A DNA stretch of 64,000 bases, from contig NZ_JAPNTZ010000003.1 of the NCBI RefSeq assembly GCF_026626335.1, forward strand, positions 434,001-498,000, in the 5' to 3' direction. The translations under genes and the position numbers were made by a program. The notes under the pieces are model-generated. The model was not told where the DNA came from. It did not search any database and saw nothing but the letters and a program-made list of their open reading frames with translations. This document shows, piece by piece, positions 24,208-32,356 of this stretch (positions are counted from its first letter, which is position 1; each line of letters begins with the position of its first letter). This stretch comes from Paractinoplanes pyxinae. Lineage in GTDB: Bacteria > Actinomycetota > Actinomycetes > Mycobacteriales > Micromonosporaceae.

Positions 24208-27200
24208 GTGGGAGTCAAGACGTGGATCGAGGGGTGGCCGGTCTACCGGCAGCTCACCGGCACCGATCCGCTGGGCCGCGGCGCCGCCGCGCAGTCTCCC
24301 AAGTCCAAGTCGCTGACCTCCCGCACCGAGACAGCCGACCGGGTGGCCAAGTCGGTCTGCCCGTACTGCGCGGTCGGCTGCGGGCAGCAGATCTTCGTCA
24401 AGGACGAGAAGATCGTCCAGATCGAGGGCGACCCCGACAGCCCCGTCTCGCGCGGGCGGCTGTGTCCCAAGGGGTCGGCCAGCCTGAGCCTGGTCACCAG
24501 TGATCGCCGGCAGCAGAAGGTGCTCTACCGGCGTCCGTACGGGAAAGACTGGGAAGAACTCGACCTCGACACGGCGATGAACATGATCGCCGACCGGGTG
24601 CTCGCCGCGCGCGACGCGACCTGGCAGGACGCCGACGAGGAAGGGCGGCCCCTCAACCGTACGCTGGGAATTTCCAGCCTCGGCGGGGCGACGCTCGACA
24701 ACGAAGAGAACTATCTGATCAAGAAGCTCTTCACCGCCATCGGCGCCATCCAGATCGAGAACCAGGCGCGTATTTGACACTCCGCCACGGTTCCCGGTCT
24801 GGGAACCTCCTTCGGCCGGGGCGGGGCCACCAACTTCCTCCAGGATTTGGCTAACGCCGACTGCATCGTCATCCAGGGCTCGAACATGGCCGAGGCGCAC
24901 CCGGTGGGCTTCCAGTGGGTGGTCGAGGCCAAGAACCGCGGGGCCAAGGTCATCCACGTCGACCCGCGCTTCACCCGGACCAGCGCGCTGGCGCACACCT
25001 ACCTGCCGGTGCGGGCCGGGGCCGACATCGCGTTCCTCGGTGGCGTGATCAACTACATCCTGAGCAACGAGAAGGACTTCCGGGAGTACGTGGTCGCGTA
25101 CACCAATGCGTCAATGCTCGTCAGCGAGGAGTTCGAGGACACCGAGGACCTCAGCGGGCTGTTCTCCGGCTACGACCCCGAGACCAACACGTACGACCAG
25201 AGCTCCTGGCAGTACGCCGGTCAGCAGGACGAGGGGCAGGAAGAGGAGGAGTCGCACGCCGACCGCGAGACCGCCTCGGGCCTCGAGCAGGAGTCGCACG
25301 GCCCGCCCATCCCGGCCGACGTCCCCCGCGACCCCACGCTGCAGGATCCGCGCTGCGTGTACCAGGTGCTCAAGCGGCACTACGCCCGCTACACCCCCGA
25401 GGTCGTCGAGCGCCTCTGCGGCGTGCCGCAAGAGAAGTTCCTCGAGGTCTGTGAGGCCTGGACGGCGAACTCGGGCCGTGAGAAGACGACCGCTCTGGTC
25501 TACTCCGTGGGCTGGACGCAGCACAGCGTGGGCGTGCAGTACATCCGCGCCGGCGCGATCATCCAGCTGCTGCTGGGCAACATGGGCCGGCCCGGCGGCG
25601 GCGTGATGGCGCTGCGCGGGCACGCCAGCATCCAGGGCTCGACCGACATCCCGACGCTGTTCAACCTGCTGCCCGGCTACCTGCCGATGCCCCACTTCAA
25701 GCAGCACGAAAGCTTCGACCAGTGGATCGACGCGATCCGGCATCCCGAGCAGTCCGGCTTCTGGGCCAACGCCAAGTCGTACGCGGTGAGCCTGCTCAAG
25801 AGCTACTGGGGCGACGCGGCGACCGAGCAGAACGATTTCGGGTACGGCTGGATGCCCCGCCTGACCGGTGATCACGGCACGTATCAGCAGGTCCTCGACA
25901 TGATCGACGGCAAGATCAAGGGGTACTTCCTGCTCGGGCAGAACCCCGCCGTCGGCTCGGCCCACGGCAAGGCGCAGCGGCTGGGCATGGCCAACCTCGA
26001 CTGGCTCGTGGTGCGTGACCTCTTCATGATCGAGAGCGCCACCTTCTGGAAGAACGGCCCCGAGATCGGCACGGGCGAGATCGTGCCCGAGGAGTGCAAG
26101 ACCGAGGTCTTCTTCATGCCGGCCGCCTCGCACGCCGAGAAGTCGGGCACCTTCACCCAGACCCAGCGCATGCTGCAGTGGCGCGAGCAGGCCGTCGAGC
26201 CGCCGGGCGACGCCCGCAGCGAACTGTGGTTCTTCTACCACCTGGGCCGGATCATCCGGGAGCGCCTGGCCGACTCGACTCTGCCGCGCGACGAGGGCAT
26301 CCGTCGTCTGGCGTGGGACTACGAGCTGCACGGTGAGCTGCAGGAACCCCGGGGCGAGGACGTTCTCAAAGAGATCAACGGGTACGACCTGACGACCGGC
26401 AAGCTGCTCAGCAACTTCACCGAGATGAAGCCGGACGGTTCCACCTCGGGCGGCTGCTGGATCTACACCGGCGTCTACAAGGACGGTGTCAACCAGGCCG
26501 CCCGGCGCAAGCCCGGCAGGGAGCAGAACTACGTGGCCCGCGAGTGGGGCTGGGCCTGGCCGTCCGACCGCCGCACGCTCTACAACCGCGCCTCGGCCGA
26601 CCCCGACGGCAAGCCGTGGTCGGAACGCAAGAAGTACGTGTGGTGGGACGAGGAGAAGGGCGAGTGGGTCGGCGACGACGTGCCCGACTTCGAGAAGACG
26701 AAGCCACCGTCGTACCGGCCGCCCGAGGGCGCGAGCGGGGTCGAGGCCATCTCGGGCGACGACGCGTTCATCATGCAGGGCGACGGCAAGGGCTGGCTGT
26801 ACGCGCCCAGCGGGCTCATCGACGGGCCGATGCCCACGCACTACGAGCCGGCCGAGTCGAATGTGCGCAACCCGCTCTACGCCCAGCAGGCCAACCCGAC
26901 CCGCAAGGTGTACCAGCGGTCGGACAACCTGACCAACCCGAGCCCGCCCGAGCAGCACTCCGAGGTCTACCCGTTCGTCTTCAGCACGAGCCGGCTCACC
27001 GAGCACCACACGGCCGGCGGCATGAGCCGGCAGCTGGCCTACCTGTCCGAGCTGCAGCCCGAGATGTTCGTCGAGGTGTCGCCCGAACTCGCGGCCGAAC
27101 GGGAGCTCGAGCACATGGGGTGGGCGCACATTGTCACGGCGCGCGCGGCGATCGAGGCCAGGGTGATGGTCACCGACCGGCTGGCCCCGCTGCGCATCGA

Positions 27201-27474
27201 CGGGCGGATCGTCCACCAGCTCTGGATGCCCTACCACTGGGGCAGCGAGGGCCTGGTCACGGGCGACTCGGCCAACGACCTGATCGGGATCACGCTCGAC
27301 CCGAACGTGCTCATCCAGGAGAGCAAGGTCGGCACCTGCGACATTCAGCCGGGGCGCCGGCCGTCGGGCCCTGAACTATTGGCGTACGTGCAGAGCTACC
27401 GTGATCGGGCAGGGCTCACACCAGGGCACCACACCCCGATCGAGACCCCGAGGGGCGCTGATGGAGAGCAATAG
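24208..27474 (+). CDS. fdhA: Formate dehydrogenase alpha subunit, selenocysteine-containing
   Basis: A 1088-residue molybdopterin enzyme that oxidises formate to CO2, read through an in-frame UGA (24775-24777) as Sec190. The N-terminal [4Fe-4S] ligands are Cys51, Cys54, Cys58 and Cys86 (CPYCAVGC, then LCPKG). Sec190 is followed by His and by the family sequence SFGRGGATN and NMAEAHP, matching FdnG/FdhF-type enzymes where Sec ligates Mo/W. An acidic linker (DEGQEEEESHAD) lies near residue 345. The C-terminal cofactor domain is present (LWMPYHWGSEG). No twin-arginine signal is seen, so the catalytic side is probably cytoplasmic. GTG 24208 follows a TAGGGT box by 7 nt. The stop overlaps fdhB by 14 nt. 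Confidence 0.93.
24775..24807 (+). promoter_or_regulatory. Selenocysteine UGA codon and SECIS-like hairpin in fdhA
   Basis: The UGA at 24775-24777 is followed after 11 nt by a hairpin at 24789-24807: arms GGTTCCC and GGGAACC, loop GGTCT. The loop sequence GGUCU and the 11-nt spacing from UGA are the same as in the E. coli fdhF SECIS, which SelB recognises. Unlike that element, the stem is fully paired with no bulged U. The downstream frame continues without interruption for 900 codons. Confidence 0.9.
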
Positions 27475-28597
27475 CCTGTACGGGCCGCTCGACCCGGCGC
27501 CGGAGGCCGGATACACCGACGCGCCGCCGCGGATGGGGTTCTTCACCGACACGTCGGTGTGCATCGGGTGCAAGGCGTGCGAGGTGGCCTGCAAGACGTG
27601 GAACGCGGTGCCGGACGACGGGTTCGACCTGCTCGGGCACTCGTACGACAACACGGGCGGGCTGACGGCCAACTCGTGGCGGCACGTGGCGTTCATCGAG
27701 CAGCCGCGGTCGTCCTCGGGTGCTTCCACCGATACGCCAGGGGCGTTCGCCGGGCTGCCGGTCGGGCCGTCCTCCGTGCCGGCGACCAATGTGATCGCCG
27801 CGCAGACCTCGGCCGACACGGGGACGTCGCCGGGCATCCTGCCCGCGGTCGACGCGTTGTCGGCGGCGGCCACGGCGGGCAGTGAGTTTCTTGGCGCTGC
27901 GCCTTCGGGTGGCTGCGGTTCCGGGGGCTGCGGCTCGTCTTCCGGTGGCTCCTCCTCTGGCGGCGGCGCTCAGATGCTGGGCATGCCGATGACTGATCTG
28001 CCGGGGCGGGTCAACGAGGCGCCGCGGTCGGACTTCCGCTGGCTGATGATGTCGAACGTGTGCAAGCACTGCACTCATGCCGGGTGCCTCGACGTGTGCC
28101 CGACGGGAGCGCTGTTCCGCACCGAGTTCGGCACGGTCGTGGTGCAGGACGACATCTGCAACGGGTGCGGTTATTGCATTTCGGGCTGCCCCTACGGCGT
28201 GATCGACCGGCGGGACGACGACGGGCGGGCCTGGAAGTGCACGCTCTGCTACGACCGGATCGGGGACGGGCTGATGCCGGCCTGCGCCACGGCCTGCCCG
28301 ACCGAGTCGATCCAGTTCGGTGAGCTGGACGAGCTGCGGGAGCGGGCGGCGCGGCGCGTTGAGACGTTGCAGGCGCAGGGCGTGGCCGAGGCCCGGCTGT
28401 ACGGGAACGACCCCTCCGACGGGGTGGGCGGCGACGGCGCGTTCTTCCTGCTGCTCGACGAGCCCGAGGTGTACGGGCTGCCGCCGGACCCGCACGTGCC
28501 GACGCGCGATGTCGTGTCGATGTGGAAGAAGGCGGGGCTGGCCGCGTTGACCATGGCGGCCACGGCGGTTGTCGCGTTCGCCGGGAGGCGCAAGTGA
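27461..28597 (+). CDS. fdhB: Formate dehydrogenase iron-sulfur (beta) subunit with large insertion
   Basis: A 378-residue ferredoxin-like subunit that passes electrons from FdhA to the membrane subunit. Cluster ligands: CIGCKACEVAC (34-44), CKHCTHAGCLDVCPTG (201-216), CNGCGYCISGCPYG (233-246) and CTLCYDR with CATACP (260-279), giving four [4Fe-4S] sites as in FdnH-type proteins. Between the first and second Cys groups is an insertion of about 105 residues (82-188), rich in Gly, Ser and Ala and containing GGCGSGGCGSSSGG (150-163). A hydrophobic C-terminal helix (AALTMAATAVVAFAG) may be a membrane anchor. Start ATG 27461 overlaps fdhA by 14 nt; its stop overlaps fdhC by 4 nt. Confidence 0.92.
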   Translation: MESNSLYGPLDPAPEAGYTDAPPRMGFFTDTSVCIGCKACEVACKTWNAVPDDGFDLLGHSYDNTGGLTANSWRHVAFIEQPRSSSGASTDTPGAFAGLPVGPSSVPATNVIAAQTSADTGTSPGILPAVDALSAAATAGSEFLGAAPSGGCGSGGCGSSSGGSSSGGGAQMLGMPMTDLPGRVNEAPRSDFRWLMMSNVCKHCTHAGCLDVCPTGALFRTEFGTVVVQDDICNGCGYCISGCPYGVIDRRDDDGRAWKCTLCYDRIGDGLMPACATACPTESIQFGELDELRERAARRVETLQAQGVAEARLYGNDPSDGVGGDGAFFLLLDEPEVYGLPPDPHVPTRDVVSMWKKAGLAALTMAATAVVAFAGRRK

Positions 28598-29727
28598 GCT
28601 CGGTTTCTCCGCCGCCGGCCGGGAACCAGGGGAGTGGGCTCTCCCGGGACGAGGGTTACGGCGGGCCGCGCCGGGGCGGCGGCCTCCCTTCGTCTCGTGA
28701 CGGTTCTCGTGCTTCTGAGGGCGAGGGGCGTGGCGGTTCGCGGCGGGGCGGCGGCAAGCGCGGCGGGGACCGGTCGATGGTGCCCAAGGCGGATTTCCAG
28801 TCCTACTACGGGCGGCCCATCGTGCGGCCGCCGGTATGGACGCACGACATCGCGATCTATCTGTTCACCGGTGGGCTGGCGGCGGGGTCGGCGCTGATCG
28901 CGGCCGGCGGGCAGGCCAGCAAAGACCCGGTTCTGCGCGTGGCGGGACGGGGCACGGCCCTGGCCGCCCTCGGGGCCAGCGCGTTCTTCCTGATCAAGGA
29001 CCTGGGCCGGCCGGACCGCTTCCACCACATGCTGCGGGTGGCCAAGCCGACGTCGCCGATGTCGATGGGCACCTGGCTGCTGAGCTTCTTCGGCGGGGCC
29101 GCCGGAGTGGCGGCGGCGGCCGAGGTGGCGCCGTTCCTGCCCGAGCGCGGGCTGCTCGGAGTGGCGCGGAAGGTGCTGCCGCCGGTCGGAGCAGCCGCTG
29201 GGTACGGCGCCGCCGCGCTGGCTCCAGGGCTGGCCACGTACACCGCGGTGCTTTTCGCCGACACCGCCGTGCCGAGCTGGAATGCGGCGTACCCGGACCT
29301 GCCCTTCATGTTCGCCGGGAGCGCCCTGGCCAGTGGGGCGGGAGTCGGGCTGATCGCGGCGCCGGGCCGGCCGATGCGGCGCATGGCGGTGGCGGGGGCG
29401 GCGATCGAACTCGCGGCCGGGCATCGGGTGGAGCACGGGCACGGGCTGCTGAGCGAGCCCTACCGCAACGGGCGGCCGGGCAAGCTGTTGAAGGCGGCGC
29501 GGGTGCTGACGGCGGTGGGCGCGGTCGGGGCGGTGGTCGGGCGGCGCAGCCGGGTCGTGTCGGCCCTGGCCGGGGTGTCGCTGCTGGCCGGCTCGGTGCT
29601 GACCCGGTTCGGGGTGTTCGAGGGCGGCGTGGAATCGGCCAAGGATCCGCGCTACACCGTGATCCCGCAGCGCGAAGGGCTCAACAAAGCGGGCGGCCGG
29701 AAGGTCAGCGGCCCGTCGCCGTCGTGA
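28594..29727 (+). CDS. fdhC: NrfD-like membrane subunit of formate dehydrogenase
   Basis: A 377-residue polytopic protein of the NrfD/PsrC family, expected to exchange electrons with menaquinone. The core begins YYGRPIVRPPVWTHDIAIYLFTGGLAAGSAL (about residue 70 on), with DLGRPDRFHHMLRV and PTSPMSMGTWLLSFFG, both typical of NrfD. About eight membrane helices follow. The first 62 residues are a Gly/Arg/Ser-rich extension, uncommon in the family. GTG 28594 overlaps the fdhB stop (GTGA). The stop lies inside the 3' end of the convergent merR gene (23-bp overlap). Confidence 0.87.
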   Translation: MSSVSPPPAGNQGSGLSRDEGYGGPRRGGGLPSSRDGSRASEGEGRGGSRRGGGKRGGDRSMVPKADFQSYYGRPIVRPPVWTHDIAIYLFTGGLAAGSALIAAGGQASKDPVLRVAGRGTALAALGASAFFLIKDLGRPDRFHHMLRVAKPTSPMSMGTWLLSFFGGAAGVAAAAEVAPFLPERGLLGVARKVLPPVGAAAGYGAAALAPGLATYTAVLFADTAVPSWNAAYPDLPFMFAGSALASGAGVGLIAAPGRPMRRMAVAGAAIELAAGHRVEHGHGLLSEPYRNGRPGKLLKAARVLTAVGAVGAVVGRRSRVVSALAGVSLLAGSVLTRFGVFEGGVESAKDPRYTVIPQREGLNKAGGRKVSGPSPS

Positions 29728-30175
29728 CTTCGTTGTCCAGGCGGTCGAGGCCCAGTTCGTGGCGCGCCCGCTGGAAGTCGGCGGCCTGCTGCTCGTGCTG
29801 CTCCTGCTGGGCTCGGTCCATTTCGCCGTACAGGGCAATTTTGATGTCAAGCATGGCCACGTCCTGCCGCAGTTCCTCGATGCGGGCCAGCACACGCTCG
29901 CGATGCTCGACGAACAGGCGCAGGCGGTCGCCGACGGTGTGGTCGCCGGCCCGGACCATCTCGGCGTAGCGGCGCATGTCGCGCACGGGCATGCCGGTGC
30001 CGCGCAGGCGGATCAGCAGGCGCAGCCAGTCGAGGTCGCGGTCGCAGTAGCGGCGCCGGCCGGCCGTGTCCCGCTCGACCGGCTCGACCAGGCCTTCCTG
30101 CTCGTACCAGCGCAGCGTGTGCACGGTGAGCCCGACCGTTTCCGCCGCCTCGCCGACGGTGAGTCCGTTCGCCAT
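29705..30175 (-). CDS. MerR-family transcriptional regulator (AdhR-like)
   Basis: A 156-residue regulator. The N-terminal winged helix has LTVGEAAETVGLTVHTLRWYEQEGLVEPVERDTAGRRRY split over residues 5-43, then RLLIRLRGTGMPVRDMRRYAEMV and a long dimerising coiled coil (FVEHRERVLARIEELRQDVAMLDIKI). The short C-terminus lacks metal-binding cysteines, so this belongs with aldehyde/redox-type MerR proteins such as AdhR rather than metal sensors. ATG 30175 is chosen because the HTH starts there; a perfect operator lies 17 bp upstream. It converges on the fdh operon and lies just downstream of selD. Confidence 0.9.
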   Translation of the reverse strand: MANGLTVGEAAETVGLTVHTLRWYEQEGLVEPVERDTAGRRRYCDRDLDWLRLLIRLRGTGMPVRDMRRYAEMVRAGDHTVGDRLRLFVEHRERVLARIEELRQDVAMLDIKIALYGEMDRAQQEQHEQQAADFQRARHELGLDRLDNEVTTATGR

Positions 30176-30191
30176 GCCGTCAGCCTCGCAG

Positions 30192-30212
30192 TTCGAGTGC
30201 ACTCGAAGTCAA
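30192..30212 (-). promoter_or_regulatory. merR promoter with perfect 16-bp operator
   Basis: TTCGAGTGCACTCGAA (30192-30207) is a perfect palindrome directly after a TTGACT -35 (30212-30207) on the minus strand. Placement between -35 and -10 is classic for MerR activators, and the sequence matches the AdhR-type form. The -10 is weak (GAGGCT region). It also overlaps the selD stop codon. Confidence 0.75.
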
Positions 30213-31219
30213 GCGCGTACTTCGAGAGTGCGGCCCTCACCGGTGGAGGGAATCAACTCGCCGATGACGGGGAAGCCGGGAATCTCGCCGGCCACCAGCA
30301 GCCCGCCGGACGTCTGCGCGTCGGCCAGCAGCAGCAACTCGTCCTCGCCGACGGCGCTGTCGAGGTGCGGCCGCACCCAGTCCAGGTTGCGGCGGGTGCC
30401 CCCGCTGACGTACCCGTCCCGCAGAGCTTCGCGGGCCCCTTCCAGGTACGGCACGGCTGACGCCTCGACGCGGGCGGTGACCCCGCTGGCCCGGGCCAGC
30501 TTGTGCAGGTGCCCGAGCAGCCCGAAGCCGGTCACATCGGTGGCGCAGACCGCGCCGACCTTCAGCGCCTCGACCGAGGCGGCCAGGTTGAGCGTGGTCA
30601 TGGCGTCGATGGCGTTCTGGAAGACCTCGCCGGTGGCCTTGTGCCGGCTGTTGAGCACGCCGACACCGAGCGGCTTGGTCAGCGTCAACGGCACGCCCGC
30701 GGCCCCGGCGTCGTTACGCATCAGCCTGTCCGGGTCGGCGATGCCGGTGACCGCCATGCCGTACTTGGGTTCCGGGTCGTCCACACTGTGCCCACCGGCC
30801 AGGTGACAGCCGGCGTCCCGCGCGATGGCCAGCCCACCGGCCAGCACCTCGGCCGCCAGCTCCATCGGAAGCAGGTCCCGGGGCCAGGCCAGCAGGTTCA
30901 CCGCCACGACCGGCGTCCCACCCATGGCGTACACATCGGAAAGCGCGTTAGCCGCCGCGATGCGCCCCCAGTCGTACGCGTCATCGACGACAGGCGTGAA
31001 AAAGTCGGCCGTAGCCACCACGGCGGTGCCGTTGGCCAAACTCACGACGGCCGCGTCATCCCCGTCATCCAGCCCGACGAGCAGCTCACCGGGCCCCTTG
31101 GGCGTACCCGTGCCGACCAGCCCGGCCACCACAGCTTCCAACTCGCCGGGCGGAATCTTGCAGGCGCAACCCCCACCGTGGGCGTACTGGGTCAGACGAG
31201 GCGCATCAACAGCAGTCAC
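30209..31219 (-). CDS. selD: Selenophosphate synthetase
   Basis: A 336-residue enzyme that makes selenophosphate from selenide and ATP, the selenium donor for Sec-tRNA. The N-terminal active-site segment HGGGCACK gives Cys18 and Lys21, matching Cys17/Lys20 of E. coli SelD, so the enzyme itself does not need Sec. GLDDGDDAAVV and ADFFTPVVDD supply metal ligands, with GGHSVDDPEPKYG later. Length is normal. It starts at GTG 31219, 59 bp from the tRNA-Sec gene on the other strand, and lies between the tRNA and merR. Confidence 0.95.
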   Translation of the reverse strand: MTAVDAPRLTQYAHGGGCACKIPPGELEAVVAGLVGTGTPKGPGELLVGLDDGDDAAVVSLANGTAVVATADFFTPVVDDAYDWGRIAAANALSDVYAMGGTPVVAVNLLAWPRDLLPMELAAEVLAGGLAIARDAGCHLAGGHSVDDPEPKYGMAVTGIADPDRLMRNDAGAAGVPLTLTKPLGVGVLNSRHKATGEVFQNAIDAMTTLNLAASVEALKVGAVCATDVTGFGLLGHLHKLARASGVTARVEASAVPYLEGAREALRDGYVSGGTRRNLDWVRPHLDSAVGEDELLLLADAQTSGGLLVAGEIPGFPVIGELIPSTGEGRTLEVRA

Positions 31220-31278
31220 AGCCCCACTCTGGCACGCCGCCGATCGAACCGCCCCTCCAGGAGACTAGAGTTCCCTAC

Positions 31279-31374
31279 GGAGGCGTTCAGGTGGCTGGTG
31301 CCCCTCCCGGTCTTCAAAACCGGTGTGGCCCGGCATCCGGGCCAGGCGGGTTCGATTCCCGTCCGCCTCCGCCA
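31279..31374 (+). tRNA. selC: tRNA-Sec (anticodon UCA)
   Basis: A 96-nt tRNA with CCA encoded (31372-31374). The acceptor pairs GGAGGCG with CGCCTCC. The anticodon arm is CCGGT / ACCGG around the loop CTTCAAA, anticodon TCA at 31314-31316. The long variable arm TGGCCCGG-CAT-CCGGGCCA has 8 bp. The T arm contains GTTCGATTC. A UCA anticodon with an extended D stem and long variable arm is specific to selenocysteine tRNA. Confidence 0.96.
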
Positions 31375-31493
31375 ACCAGCACAGGCCGTGCAGCGCAGCA
31401 CCAACGCCGCGGTCGGATCAACGACCATCAACTCCGTGGCCCGTCCCTTGCGGGCACAGTGGATGCAAATGGGTATCTACTACGGAGGCCGGC

Positions 31494-32348
31494 GTGGCTG
31501 CAGTGCGTCGCTTGCCGGTTTTGCGGACGTTGGGAGAAACCGGAAAGCCGTGGAATCGGGCCGACAAGCTCACGCTCGGTTTAGGGATAGGCACTCTCGT
31601 CTTGGCCGCACTCGGCTTGTGGCAGACGTACAGCAACAATAACAAGAAGCCTGCGTTGAGGGTGGCGGCCGTGTCGGCTGCGGCAGTTCAGAACATCGAC
31701 GCTCAGGACCTCGACCAGGACGGTCGAGTTATCGCCCCCAATCCTGACGGAGTGCCGGGCGACCGCGTCGACATAACTGTGGTGAATTCTGGATCCGGTG
31801 AAGCTCTGATATCTCGCGCCGATCTCGAGTTCTCCGTGGCTACCCGGCTGGCCCGCTGCAGGGAGGTCGGCGGAGAGGTGCAGATAGCCGCGAACTACGA
31901 CGTCAAGGTGCCCGCTCCCTGGGGTGATCCCTTCGGTTACGAAAGCCTCAGAACGCCCTTCGTGGTGGAACGCGAGATGCGTTTCGTCGTGGCACCGGGC
32001 AAGCATGAGAGGTTCACTCTCACCGTCGGTCCGGAAACCATCCCTGAGATGTCCATGCCATGGCTTTACTCGTTCACGTTGACTCTCCGGCACGACAATG
32101 GCGCCAAGCTCGAGGTGGGAAAGGTAAGCATGCTCGGCATCGGCGGACAGACCGGCGCCGTCTATGCCGAAGACGGATCGCCCGTTGGTCCCGGGTCGCC
32201 GTCCGAGAGAGACTGCCTCCGCAACAACCTGAAAGCTGTCCGGATGCATCAGCTGGCAGCGACGGGTATTCGAAGTGAGGCATTGAAGGACTACAGCGAT
32301 GAACTCGCGAACTACGCGGAAGATGTCGGCTTGACGTGGCCCAAGTAG
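31494..32348 (+). CDS. Membrane-anchored hypothetical protein next to tRNA-Sec
   Basis: A 284-residue protein I do not recognise. A short N-terminus is followed by one membrane helix (LTLGLGIGTLVLAALGLWQTY, about 31-51), then a hydrophilic domain with beta-rich segments (RVDITVVNSGSGEALISRADLEFSVATRL) and two or three cysteines. The C-terminal part has an acidic helix (SEALKDYSDELANYAEDVG). GGAGG sits 8 nt before GTG 31494, which decides the start. Its codon use looks less GC-extreme than the neighbours (many A/T third positions), and it begins 120 bp after the tRNA-Sec gene, a place where acquired genes are common. No integrase is present. Confidence 0.6.
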   Translation: MAAVRRLPVLRTLGETGKPWNRADKLTLGLGIGTLVLAALGLWQTYSNNNKKPALRVAAVSAAAVQNIDAQDLDQDGRVIAPNPDGVPGDRVDITVVNSGSGEALISRADLEFSVATRLARCREVGGEVQIAANYDVKVPAPWGDPFGYESLRTPFVVEREMRFVVAPGKHERFTLTVGPETIPEMSMPWLYSFTLTLRHDNGAKLEVGKVSMLGIGGQTGAVYAEDGSPVGPGSPSERDCLRNNLKAVRMHQLAATGIRSEALKDYSDELANYAEDVGLTWPK

Positions 32349-32356
32349 TTGCGTTG

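Noticed and set aside
25111..27237. 708-codon minus frame opposite fdhA
   Set aside because: Shadow of fdhA; no domain and atypical composition.
28522..28593. Longer fdhC start upstream of GTG 28594
   Set aside because: It would overlap most of the fdhB C-terminus in another phase; GTG 28594 gives the usual 4-nt overlap.
30209..31219. SelD as a selenoprotein
   Set aside because: The active-site position is a normal Cys codon (GGCGC-type context, Cys18); the frame has no internal UGA.
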